Below are positions 31,168-43,196 of a stretch of 64,000 bases of DNA, piece by piece. Where the stretch lies: NCBI GenBank assembly GCA_017311315.1, contig CM029632.1:17018031-17082030 (forward strand), read 5' to 3'. Source of the stretch: Dendrocalamus latiflorus (taxonomy: Eukaryota; Streptophyta; Magnoliopsida; Poales; Poaceae). Positions within the stretch are counted from its first letter, which is position 1, and each line of letters opens with the position of its first letter. The notes under the pieces are model-generated. The model saw only the letters and a list, made by a program, of their open reading frames with translations. It ran no database searches and was not told the origin of the DNA. The translations under genes and the position numbers were made by a program.

Positions 31168-32693
31168 TTAACCCCATGCCATCGATGATGCGTAGTTAAC
31201 CACCAGCTGCCCATCGATTCCAAAGTTCTGTGATGAAAAGAAAGCAAGATGTTTAGCTATTGTTAGGACAATAAGATTAGGTCACTGAATTATTCATGCT
31301 ATTGTTCAGTTTGTCCACAGAATTAAATTGATAGAATAGAAATAATTGCAAACTTTGTAGGCACAATGCTTTCGTACTTCTTTCCAAAACTGGTAAACAC
31401 ACTCAACATCAAAAGGCTGTTTGGCACTACATTTCAAGAGATGTACGATTGAAGAGGACACATACAAGCACTGAGACCGTCGAATCTTACATTGTATAAG
31501 TCTATTACCAACTCATCTGGGTTCGGTGAAAATGCACTATTCACGTAGAGAAACTGTGGCAAAACAGAGAGAGATCATCAATAAAAATATGAAATTCCGA
31601 AGTGCGACTCTACTCTAGATGAATCTACAAACTGTCAAATTATATTATTACCACTGTATCCTGGTGAATTTGGCGGCGAAGAAATTCAATGACCTTCAGA
31701 AACCTCTCGTTTCCACCAATCTGAACGCATAAGCAGGTTAGAAAAAGTTCAAGGGCAAGGCACGGCCAGCACAGCCTGTCAAATTTCAGTCTCAAATTAA
31801 CGCATAGTTTCACTTTATGAGTGGTTTGTCTACTCACTAAAGCAAGACCTTCTACAAGTTGAGCAGAAAATATTCTGTAAAACTACCAAATACTAACGCG
31901 TCTTAAGCTATGTTGGATCCCAAAACTGCATGCTATCACCCTCTACCAGGCTATACAAGACTAGCTCAAGAGTTAAACAATCACACGACATCATGACAAC
32001 ACTCCGCAAACAATCTAATCAACTACATCTTGACGCAATATTGGTGGATTAGTCCATTTGGAAAAAAGAAAGTTCATCCCCATCCGGAAAAACCACTGGC
32101 ATGGACAGGTATGTGTGGGGCTAGGTGTCTTGGTGTGCACATGTTTATTCTTGGTACATGCCAAGCGCTGGTGCTATTACATCTATCAAAGACTTAATGA
32201 GCCAAGCAGGAACTTGCTTCCCCATCACAACTTTGCTCTTGATGGCTACAGGTACGGCCACGTTTCTGAATGATGCAAGACACCCCAAGTCCCCAACTAA
32301 CAACATTCAGTACGGCCTAGTTACATCCCTAATACGTATTCTTCTCTTCCCAGAATAATTCAGAGATGTTGAAGTGGCCCCAACTACTGGTTTGATAGGC
32401 ACAGGCCAGCCAAACCACCAAATCGAATCAGCCACACGAACAGACTAGATTAAAACCTGAGTTAAGGCAAGATATTTCGCGACGAATTACAACCAAGAAA
32501 AGAAAGGCCGCACCTTGAACTTGGACTGCCTCAGCTTCGGTGCGCTGCCGACCGATTGGAAGTTCGCGACAACTGCGGATTCGCAAACCATGGGAGGAGT
32601 AAGCGCAGAACGGAGGAGGGAGACGAACAAGACGAGGAAAGAGAAGCGAGGCGAAAAAATCGAACCTTTCTTCTGATCGGACTCCGCGGCCAT
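31168..32693 (-). CDS. ATG12: Ubiquitin-like autophagy protein ATG12
   Basis: Five coding exons: 32693-32666, 32572-32514, 31720-31652, 31553-31491 and 31227-31168. All have GT/AG introns and together give 92 residues. The protein starts MAAESDQKK and includes APKLRQSKFK, FLKVIEFLRRQIHQDTV and FLYVNSAFSPNPDELVIDLY, ending VVNYASSMAWG. This is the ubiquitin fold of ATG12 with the essential C-terminal glycine. ATG12 is activated by ATG7, passed to ATG10 and joined to ATG5; the conjugate with ATG16 promotes ATG8 lipidation on the forming autophagosome. Plant ATG12 proteins are about 90-96 residues, so this is full length. An in-frame ATG at 32768 would add 25 residues, but the internal start fits the family. 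The second intron (793 bp) is the largest and holds no other gene. Confidence 0.96.
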
Positions 32694-32769
32694 CGCCGAA
32701 GGGGAGGGGAACGACGGAGGGGGGAATTTGCGGGAAAGCCCTCGTAAGGAGGACTTTGTAGGATGCAAC

Positions 32770-34071
32770 CCTTGAAGAGGCGAGTTTGGGTTGGGAGTTG
32801 CGTCGGATTGGTGAGGAAGCGGGAATACGGAAGAATTTGGTGGATTTCCTGTCCGATGGGAAACCGGAGCGGACGATTTGATGGATTCTGATGCTAAATC
32901 GATCCCGTTTGGGTAATGTTTTGTTCAAAAGCCCTCAACATGTGGTTTAAAACGGATCATTAGATCGAAATCCGGTGTAAGCATCTGACGGTAAATCGTC
33001 TCTTGGGTTTAATATTTTTGCCACTTTTAGGAAATGTTTTTGCAAAATGCCAAAGACAGTCGACATTGGTGGAGTCCCCATTGAAATTACGGGGAACATA
33101 TATTTGTAGCTTTCCAAGCAGCTTTTAATCTTGAATTTGGGACATACTTTCTTGGATATGCTAGAGATCGGATAGATTTCTCCTCAACTTTTGATTTGCA
33201 AAGTAATTTGTGTTCTAGTGAGGGCTTCATCAGTAGACAGGTTTTATGAGTGAACCACATGTTCTTGGCAGGACAACATTGAGCGATAGTGCGGCGAGGT
33301 GCCCAATGGCAGCACCGCCAACCGTGCAGCCTGGAAGGATGGGGTGGGTGATAGAGGCCAATGCCAGCGCACAGAGTGAAGAAATGGAGTATGGTCCCAG
33401 GAAGAGCGGGTGGTAAATGCTAGCGAGTCAGGCGGTGATATGCCACTAAAGGCCTTAGAGCATTTTTAGGATATGTCCGTATAGATTTCTATTTTGGACT
33501 TCTATTTAAAAGACTAAAAAAACTAAAAATTAATATGAATATTTGGTTTTTCAAAGTAGCTTCTCTACTTCTATCGCCATCATCTCGCTCCAAGGGATAA
33601 GACAAAAGGATCACGGATACATCATGCATCTTATTCCTCTCGCTCCTATTATGCGTACGTATCTCTCTCTTAATTTTCACTGTTCGCCCCACTCCTAAAA
33701 ATAACTTCTTTCTATCAGCACTATTCATTTTTAGTCGCTTCAAAAAACCATAGGCATTAGTAAAAATCAACACGATCACCAATGTCCTCCCACAACAGTA
33801 CCAAGCAACGAGAGAGAGGTCTTGGTACCGCTACTAAGCATTGGACAGAGAGGGTACCAAAGAATTTTTGCTAGCGTCAGGACCAACATTTGCTCCGGTA
33901 CAAAGCCATGAAAAAAGGTTTTGGGTCCACTTGTTTAGTGCGACTAGTTGAATACCCATATATTGATATGGATTTTTAAAATTTATCATACTACATATTC
34001 TGAAACTCACGAGTGATCAAAATTTTTTAGAATATGCATACAAACATGTTCTATAAGTTTTTAAATCCGTC
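32770..34071. other. Intergenic, no gene recognised
   Basis: Includes the probable 5' leader and promoter of ATG12 (to about 32930). The rest is AT-rich with short ORFs. Confidence 0.4.
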
Positions 34072-34585
34072 AAGTAAGTCGGAAGCCGTCGATCACACCT
34101 TGTGGTCGTAAGTCGAAAGACATCGACCACACCTCATGGGCACAGGTCGACAACCCTCGAGCACACCTCGTCGTCATAGGTCGGAAGTCGTCGACCATCA
34201 CACGTGATCGTAGGTCGAGAGTGGTCAACCATCACTGGTGATCGTAAGTTGGCAGCGGTCGACGATCGATCGTGGTCCTAAATCGGGAGCCTTCCACAAT
34301 GGCTCGTGGTCGTACGTCGGAAGCCGACAACATTGTTCAGGGTCGTAAGTTGGAAGCCATCGTGAACACCTCATGGTCGTAAGTCGGAACACATTGACCA
34401 GCGCTTGTGGTCATAAGTCGGAAGACATCGACCACACATCATGGTCATAAGTCGTAACACATCGACCAGCACTCATGGTCGTAAATTGAAAGCTGTCGAT
34501 CACACCTCGTGGTCGTAAGTCAGAAGTTGTCGACCATCACGCGTAATCGTGGTTCGGAGCGGACAACCATCATTGGTGGTCGTAT
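34072..34585. repeat. 34-bp degenerate tandem array (about 15 units)
   Basis: Units close to GGTCGTAAGTCGGAAGNCAT followed by CGACCACACCTCAT repeat with many substitutions. Several steps of exactly 34 bases can be counted at 34106-34210. It passes directly into the TCGACC-rich array at 34590. Confidence 0.8.
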
Positions 34586-34589
34586 GTTG

Positions 34590-37140
34590 GCAAGCCTCTA
34601 GTGCGCCTGTGCCCTGTCGCTCGACTGTCGGTGCCAGGCTACTCGGCTCACCCAACCTGCTCGGCCCCGAATTTGACCATGGCCCTTCGACGTCGACCAC
34701 AGCCCCCTTCGACCACGGCGTCGACTTCGACCATGGATTTTCGACTTCGACCTCGGTCCCCTTCGACCACAACCCCAACTTCGACCACGGCCTCGACTTC
34801 GACCATTGCCCCCTTCGACTTCAACCACTGCCCTTTCAACTTCGACCACTGCCCCCTTTGACTTCGACCACTGCATCCTTCAACCACGGCTCTTCGACGT
34901 CGACCACTTCCCCCCTCAACCATAGCCCCTTTGACAATGGCTTCAATTTCGACCACAGCCCCCTTTGACTTCGACCACTGCCCCCTTCAACCACTGTCCC
35001 TTTCGACAACGGCTTCGACTTCGACCATAGCCCCGACTTTGACCACGGCCCTTCGACCACTGTCCCCTTCCACCACTGTCCCCTTCCACCATGGCCCTTC
35101 GACGTCAACCACTTCCCCCTTCAACCATGGCTTCGACTTCGACTACTACCCCTTTGAAAATTATCCCCTTGGACCACGGCCCTTCGACGTCGACCACTTC
35201 CCCCTCCGACCATGCCCTGCCACCCGTCTGTCAGTGCTAGCTTGCTCACCCGCCCGACCTGCTCAGCCCCAACTTCGACCATGACCCTTCGACTCGACCA
35301 CAACCCCCTTCGACCACGGCGTCGACTTTGATCACGAATCTTTGACTTCCACCTCGGCCCCCTTCGACCATGGCCCCCTTCAACCACAGCGTCGACTTTG
35401 GCCACTGCCGTCTTCGACTTCGACCACTGCGCCTTTCAACCACTGTCCCCTTCGATCACGGCCCTTCAACATTGACCACTTCCCCCTTCAAGCATGCCTC
35501 CCTTCGACCACGGTTTCGACTTCAGCCACTGCCCCCTTCAAACACTGTCCCCTTGGATCACGGCCCTTCGATGACCATGAACCTTTGACATCGACCATTT
35601 CCCCCTTCGACCACGGCTTCGACTTCGACTACGGATCTTCGATTTCGACCACGAATCTTCGACTTTGACCACTACCCCCTTCGACAACTGTCTCCTTCGA
35701 CCACGGTCCTTCAACCATAGCACCGACTTCGACCATTACCCACTTCAACTTCGACCACTACCCCCTTCGACCACAGCCACCTTTTGACCACAACTTCGAC
35801 TTTGACCATTGTCCCCTTCGACCACTGTCCCCTTTAACCATGGGCCTTTGACGACTACGGCTCTTTGACATCGACCACTTCCCTCTTCGACCGTACCCTA
35901 TCACCCGACTGCTGGTGCCAGCCTGCTCGGCCCCGACTTCGACCACGGCTCTTCGACGTCGACCATAGCCCCCTTCAACCATGGCGTTGACATTAACCAT
36001 GGATCTTTGACATCAACCTTGGCCCTCTTTGACCACAGCCCTCTTCGACCACGGCGTCGACTTCCACCTCAGCTCCCTTCGATTACGGCCCCTACTTCGA
36101 CCAATGTCCCCTTCGACCATGGCCCTTCGATGTCGACCACTTCCCCCTTCGACCATAGCATCGACTTCGACCACGACGGCAACTTCGACCATGGCCCCGA
36201 CTTCAACCATGGCCCCTTTCGACTTCAACTACTGCCCCCTTTGACTTCGACCATTGTTCCCTTCGACCATGGCCGTTTGACGTTGACCACTTCCCCCTTC
36301 GACCACGACTTCGACTTCGATCACAGATCTGCCCCTTCAACCACGGCCCTGTTCGACCACTGTCTTCTTCGACCGTGGCCCTTCGATGACCACGGCCCTT
36401 TGACGTCGACAACTTTCCCCTTCGACCACGGCCCCCTTCAACCACGGCTTCGACTTCGACCACGGATCTTTGACTTCGATCATGGATCTTCAACTTGGAA
36501 CACGGATCTTCGACTTAGATCACTGCCCCCTTCGACTACGACCCTTTAACATCGACCGCTTTCCCCTTCGACCACCACACCCTTCGACCACCACTTTGAC
36601 TTCGATTACGGATCTTCTACTTTGGCCACGGCCCCTCAACCACAGCCCCCTTCAACCACGGCACACTTCGACCATGGCACCAACTTTGACCACAGATCTT
36701 TGATTTTGGCCACTGCCCCTTTCGACTTCGACCACTACCCCCTTCAATCACTGTCCCCTTCGACCACGACCCTTCGACGTCGACCACTTACCCTTCGACC
36801 ACGGCCCCCTTCGACCACTACCCCTTCGACCACTGTCCCCTTGGATCGTAGCCCTTCGACGACCATGGCCCTTCAACGTCGACCACTTCCCCCTTCGACC
36901 GTGCCCTATCGCCCGACTACCGGTGCCAACCTGCTAGGCCCACCCGACCTGCTCAGCCCCAACTTTGACCACGACCCTTCGATGTTGACCACAGCCCCCT
37001 TCGACCACGGTGTCGACTTTGACCACAGATCTGCAACTTTGACCTCGACCCCCTTCGACCACGGGCCCCTTCGACCACAGCCTCAACTTCGACCACGGGC
37101 CCCTTCGACCACAGCCTCAACTTTGACCACGGCCCCGAGA
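34590..37140. repeat. TTCGACCAC-rich array with higher-order repeats
   Basis: About 2.5 kb built from short variable words such as CTTCGACCACGGCCC, CCCCCTTCGACCAC and GACTTCGACCAC. A longer module containing a CCCTRYC.RCCCGACT motif and GCCWRCCTGCTCGGCCCC, then TCGACCATGGCCCTTCGACG and a 'GGCGTCGACTT' segment, recurs at about 34612, 35215, 35896 and 36904. Spacing is therefore about 603, 681 and 1008 bases, showing a higher-order unit that grew by local expansion. ORFs on both strands (Ser/Thr/Pro/His-rich or Lys/Arg-rich) are by-products. Confidence 0.85.
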
Positions 37141-38204
37141 GGCTCACCGGGCATGCGACCGCTGGGCAGCGATGGCGGGGGAGAGCCATGTGGGTGGGCA
37201 CAGGAAGAGGAAGCCGCCGCCACCGCGCGGCACCGAGCAACGGTAGCAGTAGGGGGTAGGTGCGGTAGGGGAGGAGAACCATGGCAATGCAGCCCCATGG
37301 GGGTGGGGCAAGGAGGGAGCAGGGGTGGCCATCGGATCCAATGGCCGCTATCTACGAGCACCCATCTCTCGAATGTACTGGTCACCATCGATTGCTGCCT
37401 TCTAGATCCACCGGCTACTGTCGCTGAGCATGCCTCTCAGATCCACTGGACACCATCGTCGAGCGTCATTCTCTCGAATCCACCGGCCACTATCGCTGAG
37501 CGTCGTGCCGCCTCACGGTTCCCACCAGTCTGGCCCGGTGGTCAAAGGGAGGAGGGAGAGAGGAGATGGAGTGGTAGCAGTGGGGAGATGTATGATGGGC
37601 AGCGAGGAGGGAGAGGGGAGATGAGGTGATGGGTCTGTGAGGGAGAGAGCGTGGGAGAGAGATCTGGAGAAAATGAAATAACAAAATAACTAAAGGTGGA
37701 AGTGGAGAGGAGGGACAATTAGCTCGAGAGAGGGGTTATAGATGGTTAAGATTCCTGTGTTTAGATCGGACGGCTAAGAAGAGAGAAGGGAGAACGCACC
37801 GACGACTACCAACTTAAATTTTTTTAAGGAGTAGAGATAGGGGGGAGAGAGTGTGGGGTGTAAAAAACATATGTGATATTTTATTTACTCATAGATCTCA
37901 ACTTAGAGAGAGATGATGCTAAATGTTGAAGGAAAAAGGCAAACTTTGTACTTTATAGGAGTACTTAGATGCCCTTAGGAAGATAATTGGATATGTTTTT
38001 TTTGAATTGTGGCTTATATCTTTTGGCTTAAATGTTTGAAATTTGACTGTTCGCGTGAGAGAATATGAAGGGAGATACTCGCGTGCGATTTTAGCCGATA
38101 TAGATGAAGTCAAGGTAGTATCTATTATAATCAACTTTTAAACCCTGTCTTAAAAAGACACTATGTCTGAAAGCTAGTTACTGTAGAAAGACAAGTCATA
38201 AGTC
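37141..38204. other. Sequence following the array, no gene recognised
   Basis: GC-rich until about 37680, then AT-rich. Around 37320-37505 a roughly 45-60 bp phrase repeats three or four times (GATCCACCGGCTACTGTCGC, AATCCACCGGCCACTATCGC). It may be the continuation of a transposon that carries the array. Confidence 0.4.
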
Positions 38205-38705
38205 CAAAAGAACCCAGCCAATATCAAGGTGAATCCAAAAGGGATAGTATCGATACTGATTTGCGGTATAGGCACTGGTAGGGAGGCGGAGGGTGGAGGG
38301 GAGCCAGTTAGGGCAGATGGACGAGGTGGGGTACGTGTAGGTAGCATGGAGATCTGATCGGTTTGTTAAGGAAAAAATGATGGCTAAGACAACAAGACAT
38401 TGAGTATGAACTCGACCAATATATTAGCCTAGTCCATATAGCACGGCCTATCAACTAAGCCCAAAAAAACCTAGCCAACATCAAGGTGAATCCAAAAGGG
38501 AAATATCCATACCGATTTGTGGTATAGGCACTGGTGGTGAAGTGGAGGGTGGATGGGAGCCAATTAGGGCAGATGGACGAGGTGGGGTACGTGCAGGTAG
38601 CATTGAGATCCGGCCAGTTTGTTAGGGAAAAGAAAAGATGGCTATGAGTATGAATCCGGCCAATATATCGGCCCAGTCCTTGTGACAGGGCCCATCAACC
38701 AAGCT
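38205..38705. repeat. Tandem duplication of about 255 bp
   Basis: Sequence 38205-38455 (starting CCAGCCAATATCAAGGTGAA) is repeated at about 38468-38705 (CTAGCCAACATCAAGGTGAA). The copies share GGGCAGATGGACGAGGTGGG and the ending CAATATAT.RGCCYAGTCC. They differ by perhaps a tenth of positions plus small indels, so the event is not recent. No coding potential. Confidence 0.8.
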
Positions 38706-39701
38706 TGATGTCAGCAGGCCGATTTCATTCCATGGTAACCGGATGGCACATGGGCTTTCGTCGAAATTGTGATGTGATTGACATCTTCGATTCTTAAAAC
38801 GTTGCTCTGATTTCTACAGCATAACCACCTCGAATTCTATTCTCTTTGCCTAGCAAATGCCGATCTGCGTGATTCACCGGTCGTCGAATTGAATCTATAC
38901 GAGTTTATGTGGCCGTGAGCACATTTTAATGTCAAAGTTTGCGCCGCCGCTGAGCACCAGTCAAATTACCGGGAGAGCTCGGAGATGCATAGCACATTTG
39001 TACCACCTCTACAGTTTTTACCTGACCAACACGAGCAACATGTCCAGCCAAGTAGGTTATGGCGAGACAGGCCGCGTCAGACTGTCAGTCTCAGTAGAAC
39101 AATGCCTCACCTCGCAACGCAAGGCAGCGAGGCATTTCCCAACCGAGAGGCCACCAGCAAGCATCCACGGAGCCAGAATCCGTGCAGGTTTGGAGCGATC
39201 CTTCAGAGGCTTCAGTTTGCCGATACGATTCGTTTCAGCCTCTCAGGATCGTCATTTTTTGTACTCTATTCACTGGCTCTCGTCGTTTGCGAAACGGCCT
39301 CCCGTAGATACCTAGCTAATTAGTAGTAGTTTTCACAAGATATTAGGTAGCTAAATATTGCGGTACTGTGAACGTATCGTGACGTGCTTTTTAGTGGCTT
39401 TTAGTTTTTGACTTTCCTCAGCGATTATTATTTATTAGTCTAATAAATCATAGTTAAAAGTTAAAAACAGTCCAAAAAAGATCGCGGTTGGAAGTGCTAG
39501 AGCATAGAGATGTAACACCCCAGTCCACACATTGGGTCTCGAATGCTACCACTACTCCAAATTGTACCATTTTACATTTATTGCTGATAGAATCCAGCAG
39601 CACTCCTTTGTTCAACTCATCGACACAATACGCACATGCGCTTACCGACGAGCATTGAGGCAACTGTATCAGATTACCAACTATCGAAAAAATGCATGAA
39701 C
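38706..39701. other. Intergenic, no gene recognised
   Basis: Short overlapping plus-strand ORFs near 38929-39323 have no recognisable domain. Nothing else seen. Confidence 0.4.
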
Positions 39702-39706
39702 CACAC

Positions 39707-42700
39707 TGAAAAACCCCAAAAATTCAAAACCAGAAATTTCTGTGCTTTTTGCTGGATTTTTGAGTGAATTCTGAAAACTTTCCCTTTCGGGAAAGTCTCC
39801 CCTCGCGCCGCCTTCCTTTCTGCGCCGGGCGCCTTCTTCCCCCTCCGGCGCCCCGCTCCTTCCCGCTTTCCCCGCTGCCCGGCTCCCTCTCCTGCAGGCG
39901 CCTCCCCCTCTCTCGCTGGCGCCTTTCCCCGCTCCCCGCCTTCTCCCCGCGCACGCGCGCTAGCGTTGCGCGTTGCGCCCGCGCCGCTCCGCCTCTGCGC
40001 CCGCGGCCGCGCCACCCCTGGTTTCTCCCCGCGCCGGCGCCGTCCCGACCGCCTCGGTCCGAACGGGTGGTCGTCCTCGCGCCGCGTCGCCCCGCCTCAG
40101 CTCCGGCCCTACCTGGCAGTCGCTGCCTCCTCCCTCTCCCGCGCGGACGCGCCTCCGCCCCTGCGCAGCTCAACTGCTCCTGTCGCCTCGCCATTAAGCC
40201 GCTACAGGGCCGTGCGTCACCCCGGTCACCGCCCCGTCCCGCGGAGGAGACGCCCTTACCTGCTCCCGTCATTCCTGTTGACCCGGAGACCCGCCCGTTG
40301 CCTTCTCCCCTAAGCCTCCGCTCGGGTATAAAGCCCCCTCCCCCTGCCCCTTTGCTTCCTTTGCTTCCCGAGTTTCCCCACTGTCCTCAATCGCTTCCCA
40401 CCACTCCCAGCCACCTCCCAGAGCGGCCGATTGAAGTCTCGCCGCTCCGAGCTCCGCCATTGCCGCCCTGTGAGCCGGCGACACTCCAGAGCCAATCTCC
40501 TTCTCCCTCCCTCCATTTCTCAATTACTTTCGCCCAGAGCATCCTTACCTACTGCTAATCCCCGTGGTGTCGTTGGTTGGACAGGTGATTGCCCGTGGAA
40601 CGCTGTCATCGGAGCGCCCCGCCGACCGAATCACCCTCTCCGTGGCCAGCACGCTCCGGAGCTCCTCGACTCACACCTCCGCCACCAATGTGAGCCCCTG
40701 GTCCCCTTGAACGTGTAGCCGCGGCCGATTGAGCTATCTCGCCGCCGGTGACCTCCCTCACCGCCAAATATTCGAACCATCCCCTTCTCCCTCCCGCTGT
40801 CTCCATTGATCTCCTCCCATTACAAAGCCCCAAAATGGGTTCCCCGTGTTCCGCTCCACCCACTGGCACCCTCCTTTACCGCCGGCGAGCCCCCTAGCGC
40901 CCGGGCCGCCGTCGCCACCATGACTCTGCCGCTGGAGCACTGTAGCGGCTGGAGGAGGAAGAAGACCCCCCCTCCCCCGCTACGTGGCCGCATCTCAGCC
41001 GTCTTCCCCCAGCCGGTGTCGTTCGTCCGTGAGCGTCGGATGGACGTCTCCCCAACGTCGTCCGATCATCATAACCGCATCCCTTCGCCTCCGTCAGATC
41101 TTTCCCCGTACCGCTTCGCTCCTCCCCATCCGATCGTTCACCTGAGCCACACGTCGCTCATCCGAGCCGCGTGAGCGCGCGTGGGAGTGGGCCGCGCTGG
41201 CCTGCTTCGTCGCCTGAGCGCGCGCGCGTGCGGGCCGTCCGTCGCCGCCCGTGGGACGCGCTGGCCTTCGGCCGCGCTGTAGCGCTGGGCCGGCCTAGTA
41301 CTGTTCACACCGATTTTCCCGAATTAATCTTTTCTTAAATCCAGAAAAATCCAAATAAATCCTAGAAAATCACAGAAAATCCCACAAATTCCCAAATTTC
41401 ACCCCTTTGCTCCAAATAATATCCTGAACCCATTTTTGGCCTCCACTCCCACAAATTCAACCCAGATAAATTCCTAAAATTCCAATTTGAAGGATTTATG
41501 CTTTTTACTCCTTTTTAATTAGTTTATTTTTCCCTCGCTTGATTAGTTTCAAGCTGGACTTATTTATTTTGTGTGTTTGCGCTAGTTTCGGAGATCTCGG
41601 AAGTTCAAGTGCAGCCGCAGGATCCAGTAGCTTCTACGTTCGAGCTAGCCGAGTTCGTCCAAATTGCCGGCAAGTCTCAAATCCTTTGATCATGTTGCAA
41701 CCCATGATATTTAATTATGTTAATATGCTATTTGCATTGAGCTAGTTCTGAAATGTTAGTTCAAAAATAAAATAAAATGTTTAGAATGACATGTTATGTA
41801 GTTAAACCTAACACCGACAAATGCCCTGTTAAATTTGTTGCCATGCCTTTGAAACCCTAGAATTAATTACTTGATAATCTAGATAATTGTAGGATATATT
41901 ATTATCATGCAAAGTGTTACACTAATAAGGTTGTGACTGTGGGCCAATAGAATTTGGAAAACCCGACTCTAAGGTAGGGTGGTATGGGACACCGTACCTT
42001 AGAGCGGAGAGTGCCGGCGTGCACAAGGTAGGGTAAGGGTTGGGGAAGAGCCGCGAGACGGTCTTTGCCCATCTTGTTACCCTAGGTTTGGAGTAGGGTA
42101 AGGGTGAGTGGGAAACCGCGAGACGGTCTACGCCCACCGCTTACCTTAGGTTGGGTCGCGGGCCTGGCGAGGTTGCGGACCATGTGAAAATATAAGGACT
42201 GAAACCCTTACGCTGAGCAAATGTCACAGTGATCGCTCAACCACAGGAGTTGACTTGTCAACACTGGTCTAGTAACTGCTCAACTCGATTGAAACTCTAC
42301 AGGTGTGGAGGAGGAGGAGGTTTAGCAGTGAGGTTAGGCAGGCCGTGCTGCGGGTGCCTAACAACGGTAGAGTTCACTCGAAGCGGACGTTGGTTTTCTC
42401 TTCTTGTGGGTGTGTGTGTGTGAGCCAGACCCGAGTGGATTCTACCGGGTAGAGCCTATATAAAGAGTTGAGCAGTGAAATGACCTAGCTTTCTTAACTC
42501 TTTAGCGGGAGTTAAGGGATTGTGTGGGTAAAGCTGAGCAAACTCTGCAGAGTCAAATAAATGGTATTTGAATACGCCGTGCTCCCGGTTATTGGAGCTG
42601 TGTCACTTGGGTGATTCCAGCAGCAAAGCTTAAGTAGTTTTGTACATGTTTTAACTTGTTTAGGTTGGTTAATTAACTCTTCCTGAAAAACCCCTGAGAT

Positions 42701-43191
42701 CTTAAGAAGTAGTTTTGGGTCCGTTTTATCAAAATGTTTGCAAATAAAACTGCATCCACTCAAAGTTAATAAACCAAATATATTCCCTTCCTTTGAAGTT
42801 CCGTACATGTAATAAGTTAGGGTCCCTTTGGGACTTGCTGAGCCGGTTGATTGGCTCACGGCTTGCTTTTGCCCTTCTTTAGAGGATCAAGACGAAGGTG
42901 TTTGTCTCCCCGTTGAGGAAGTCCCGGAAGGTCTCTTCTTCGACGAGGACCCGTGGCTTTAGGTCTTCGCCGCGCTCAAGCGGATCTTGGAGCCTTTTGT
43001 AATGTAATTATGCTTTGGGCTTGCACGCCCCGCTGCCAAAAGTTGGATGTTAATCCTTATGTAAAGTATATGCTGGACTTTTGTTGTAAGCATGCAATGG
43101 TATACTCTTGCGCGACACTCCATAACTGTTCATGCGTGAATAGTTGCGGAATGCCGTGTCCGTACGCGCCCCTGGAAACGGGGGCGTTACA
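39707..43191 (+). mobile_element. Solo LTR, 3.5 kb, family A (copy 2)
   Basis: Begins TGAAAAACCCCAAAAATTC and ends ACGGGGGCGTTACA, flanked by a perfect CACAC duplication (39702-39706, 43192-43196). It is homologous to 8600-12130 in the same orientation, including the GC-rich left half, TATA box at 40327, the block GCCAGACCCGAGTGGATTC and the end. A local tandem duplication of about 60 bases (GTAGGGTAAGGG ... CCGCGAGACGGTC twice, about 42027-42145) is single in copy 1. The last 370 bases differ more strongly. No internal retroelement genes adjoin it. Confidence 0.9.
40327..40333 (+). promoter_or_regulatory. TATA box of solo LTR copy 2
   Basis: CGGGTATAAAGCCCC at the position equivalent to the TATA box in copy 1. 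Confidence 0.5.
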
Positions 43192-43196
43192 CACAC

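Noticed and set aside
32487..32768. Upstream ATG for ATG12 and a 93-codon intron-spanning ORF
   Set aside because: The frame crosses the GT/AG intron; the family start MAAESDQKK at 32693 and the five-exon join give a full-length ATG12.
34549..37629. Many Ser/Thr/Pro or Lys/Arg-rich ORFs on both strands
   Set aside because: By-products of the TCGACC-rich tandem array; no start context, domain or splice structure.
39724..40558. Similar long GC-rich ORFs
   Set aside because: Same explanation in the second copy of that LTR; the frames are not conserved between the two copies.
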